Source: Tamlana carrageenivorans (lineage in GTDB: Bacteria > Bacteroidota > Bacteroidia > Flavobacteriales > Flavobacteriaceae). Taken from it: DNA of 64,000 nucleotides. Of the stretch, positions 61,696 through 64,000 are shown in pieces (the stretch's first letter is position 1; every line of letters begins with the position of its first letter). The notes under the pieces were generated by a model. The model had not been told where the DNA came from. It saw nothing but the letters and a program-made list of their open reading frames with translations, and searched no databases. Where the stretch lies: positions 1,488,001 to 1,552,000 of the forward strand of contig NZ_CP025938.1 of NCBI RefSeq assembly GCF_002893765.1, read 5' to 3'. The position numbers and the translations under genes are program-made.

Positions 61696-62889
61696 ATGAT
61701 AGACGTAAAATCTATTTCTAATTTTTTTGGTAAATTTTCAATTGTACTAATCTTAATTGCATTAAACTTTTCATATTTAGTTGAAGGGTTAGTTGGGTTT
61801 ACAGGTTTTAGAAATATAGTATTGTTAATAGGTTTAGGTGTTTTTTTTATAAAAATATTACTTTATCCTAAATTAGATATTTCTAAACCCTTTTTTGTTT
61901 ACGTTCTTTTGGGCCTTTCAATCGCTTTTATTTCAGTCTTTTTTTGGCTATCCTTAGGTGAGATTAATGTTTATTTTACCCTAATAACAACGACTATAGT
62001 TTTAAGTTGTGGTGTGAAATTTTTAAAAAAGGCACTACTAGGTTTAGTCTTAATTATTTTGGTTTTGGCTATATATGAGTTTTTTACAAAAACATATGTT
62101 TTTGCGGTTTATAGAGATACTCAATGGGGAATAAAAGCTCTTGATCCTACCTTTTACGGAGGTAATTGGGGACTTTTTAGGGCTAAAGCACTTTTTGAAG
62201 GTCCATTGGCTCTTGCTCAATTTGCAATAGGTTTGGCGTTGTTATATAGAAAAAATTTAAAAATACTTGTGCTTTCAATTGTTTTAGCAATGTTATCAAA
62301 CGGTAGGCTAGCCATGATTGTTTGTGCTTTAGCTTTAATATTTAGTTTAACAGAAAAATATAATATTATCAAATTTTTTTTAAGTAAAAAGGGATTAATA
62401 ATTGTATTTTTTATTTTAATGGGATGTGTATTTGCTCTTAATTATTTTGTTACGGGTGCATCATTGGAACGGTTAAAGGGCGCGTTAGATTTTAGTGACC
62501 CATCTAACCAAGGACGATTCTATTATTGGACCGAAGGCATTAGCATGTATTTTGATTATAACCTTGTTCATTTGTTGTTTGGTAATAGCGGTTATTTTAG
62601 AAGTGTAATAGGAAATAGTGCCGAAAATGGATGGCTAATGCTTTTATTAGATAATGGTCTTTTTGGATTTTTATTTTATTTTCTTCCACCTGTATATATA
62701 ACTTATTTAAGTTTAAGATTTAAAACAGGGCATTACATGTTTGTTGGCTTAATTTTTATCTGTATGATGATACAAACTTTTCATCTAGGAGCTTTAGCTA
62801 GCTTATTTTATTGGTTGATAATATATTTTTATTTAATAGATTTTAAAATAATTAGGGATGAAAAAAATTATACAAACACTTTGTCTTAG
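61696..62889 (+). CDS. Wzy-like O-antigen polymerase/ligase
   Basis: A 397-residue membrane protein with about ten hydrophobic segments, low on charged loops except a large extracytoplasmic region around residues 255-300 that holds NQGRFYYWTEGISMYF and FGNSGYFRSV. The segment ILVLSIVLAMLSNGRLAMIV has the Wzy_C-like SNGR motif. It fits a polysaccharide polymerase or O-antigen ligase acting after the rhamnose and pseudaminic acid genes. The 3' end overlaps the next gene by 32 bases. Confidence 0.85.
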   Translation: MIDVKSISNFFGKFSIVLILIALNFSYLVEGLVGFTGFRNIVLLIGLGVFFIKILLYPKLDISKPFFVYVLLGLSIAFISVFFWLSLGEINVYFTLITTTIVLSCGVKFLKKALLGLVLIILVLAIYEFFTKTYVFAVYRDTQWGIKALDPTFYGGNWGLFRAKALFEGPLALAQFAIGLALLYRKNLKILVLSIVLAMLSNGRLAMIVCALALIFSLTEKYNIIKFFLSKKGLIIVFFILMGCVFALNYFVTGASLERLKGALDFSDPSNQGRFYYWTEGISMYFDYNLVHLLFGNSGYFRSVIGNSAENGWLMLLLDNGLFGFLFYFLPPVYITYLSLRFKTGHYMFVGLIFICMMIQTFHLGALASLFYWLIIYFYLIDFKIIRDEKNYTNTLS

Positions 62890-63905
62890 CCTTTTTATTT
62901 TATTTGTTGGAGCACAAAACAACGCTTATGTGTCAGAAACCAATTCTAGCAATAAAATAAAGGAAATAGATATTTTGGTTAATGATAAATATGAAGTAGG
63001 GGATTCAAGACGATATGGTGTTTTTCCAGATTCAATTAATAATAGAATCAACCCCAGAACAGGTAAGTCATTATTAACTTCAATATTAGATTTTGCTGAA
63101 GCTCATAACATAACGCTTAATTTTCCGAAAGGTTACTACGGCCTAAATTTAATTTTAGATTCTAGAAAAAATATTTCTTGTTATTTTAATCAAGCTGAAT
63201 TTAACTTAGTTCATATTACAAATGATAAGGGTGCAAAATCTTCCAACATCAATTTTAAAGGTACACTAATACTCTATGATAGGTTTGATACCTATAATAG
63301 CCATAATATAAAGGCGGATTCCATAATTATAAGGACAGATACCGTAAAACATTTATCCAAATTAAGAAGCAGGGGCTGCCATATATATAAAGGGACAGAA
63401 AGTTTGCATATAAAGTATTTAAGGGTAGAAGATTTAGGGTCGGGAACTAAGTATTACCAGAATAACCATGCGGCATTAGCTCTGGATGGATTAAGGGAAA
63501 ATCCAAAAAACATTACTATAGATGAGGTTTACATTGAATCTTCAGACAGGCACGGAGCCTATATTACAGGGAGCAATAATGTTTTTAAAAAAATCACCAT
63601 AAATAGTTATGGTCAAGGTACCACGCAGTTTATGACAGGGTATGCAAGACTCAACTAAAGGAGAAGAAAGAGAACTCTCAGGCCTATGGATTAACAGATG
63701 TAATGATTGTGTTTTTGAAGAGGTTACCATTATTACCAAAAACTCACCTCACGGCATTCCCTTAAAGCTTGATGAAGGAAAGGCTAACCATCCCACTTTT
63801 ATAAATAAACTTATTTTTGATACACCCTATAAAGACCCTATGGTTTTAGATAATGTACTAACAAATGTTTTGGTTAAAAGGTTAGAAACTACAGATGGTA
63901 ATTAA
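62858..63905 (+). pseudogene. Secreted right-handed beta-helix protein, frameshifted
   Basis: Two plus-strand frames (62858-63658 and 63642-63905) make one protein of about 348 residues if one base near 63637 is removed (GGGTATG to GGGATG), giving FMTGMQDSTKGEERELSGLW. The N-terminus is a signal peptide (MKKIIQTLCLSLFILFVGAQ), and parallel beta-helix-like turns are seen in NISCYFNQAEFNLVHITN, NITIDEVYIESSDRHGAY and DCVFEEVTIITKNSPHG. It may be a polysaccharide-active protein such as an epimerase or lyase. It could be a true mutation or a sequencing artefact; the site is not a long homopolymer. Confidence 0.7.
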
Positions 63906-64000
63906 GTTTTTTAGGCACAGAAATAGTATTTATACCGTGTTGTTGGGTGTTGTGTTTTATACGTTCATGATATCTTTTGCTGTAAATGCTATTAGCGTTT
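63895..64000 (+). CDS. Start of a membrane protein, cut by window edge
   Basis: The ATG at 63895 opens a frame to the window end (35 codons) with a basic start VIKFFRHRNSIYTV and one hydrophobic segment VLLGVVFYTFMISFAV. It overlaps the beta-helix frame by 11 bases, as is common in operons. The fragment is too short to identify; a flippase, polymerase or other membrane glycan protein would fit the setting. Confidence 0.6.
   Translation, partial: MVIKFFRHRNSIYTVLLGVVFYTFMISFAVNAISV

Overview
The window looks like a piece of chromosome from a marine member of the Flavobacteriaceae (Bacteroidota). The supporting signs are low GC content, TAnnTTTG-type promoter elements, a metalloprotease with GEVED domains and a C-terminal type IX secretion sorting domain, DUF4837 and DUF6909 proteins, a PL7 alginate lyase lipoprotein, and glycogen and GH31 genes. 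All assignments come from reading the sequence and translations; no database search was run.

Layout. 1-363: 3' end of an IS982-type element. 589-2609: a C-terminal processing protease and rnpA (minus strand). 2692-3729: an IS256-type element with a zinc-ribbon transposase, frameshifted, flanked by a 10-bp direct repeat. 3880-11262: a thiamine locus on the minus strand, read thiS, thiC, thiE-like, thiD, four-helix-bundle gene, thiE, thiG, thiH behind a TPP riboswitch; several of its gaps carry 8-bp tandem repeats or inverted repeats. 11502-16023: an M1 peptidase lipoprotein, a subtilase lipoprotein with an unusually large insertion, and an MBL-fold hydrolase. 16329-18176: a cation/proton antiporter. 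18502-29810: GH31 glucosidase, a Dus enzyme, small DUF proteins, a PL7 alginate lyase, a decayed peroxiredoxin-like lipoprotein, and the glycogen operon glgA-glgC-glgB. 30197-35301: a small lipoprotein, lepA, and a metzincin split by a frameshift in its zinc motif.

35443-46313 (mostly plus strand): dusB, a 17-copy heptamer repeat, pgk, a LysM transglycosylase, a DUF4837 lipoprotein, tatA (minus), an M23 peptidase, a GH3-type acyl-adenylating enzyme, a DUF6909 protein whose C-terminus resembles nucleoside phosphorylases, and a Wzz-like membrane protein.

46503-64000: a surface polysaccharide locus. rfbB-rfbA-rfbC-rfbD make dTDP-L-rhamnose. A second operon with its own promoter-like element (pseB, pseC, GNAT, aldo/keto reductase, spsF/pseF-like, class III aminotransferase, pseG-pseH fusion, pseI) should make CMP-pseudaminic acid or a modified relative. 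It is followed by a putative glycosyltransferase, a left-handed beta-helix acyltransferase, a Wzy-like polymerase, a frameshifted right-handed beta-helix protein, and the start of a membrane protein that runs off the end. An IS4-family element sits inside the aldo/keto reductase with a clean 9-bp target duplication and separates its catalytic residues. That lesion, together with the variant composition of the pse operon, is the most interesting observation here.
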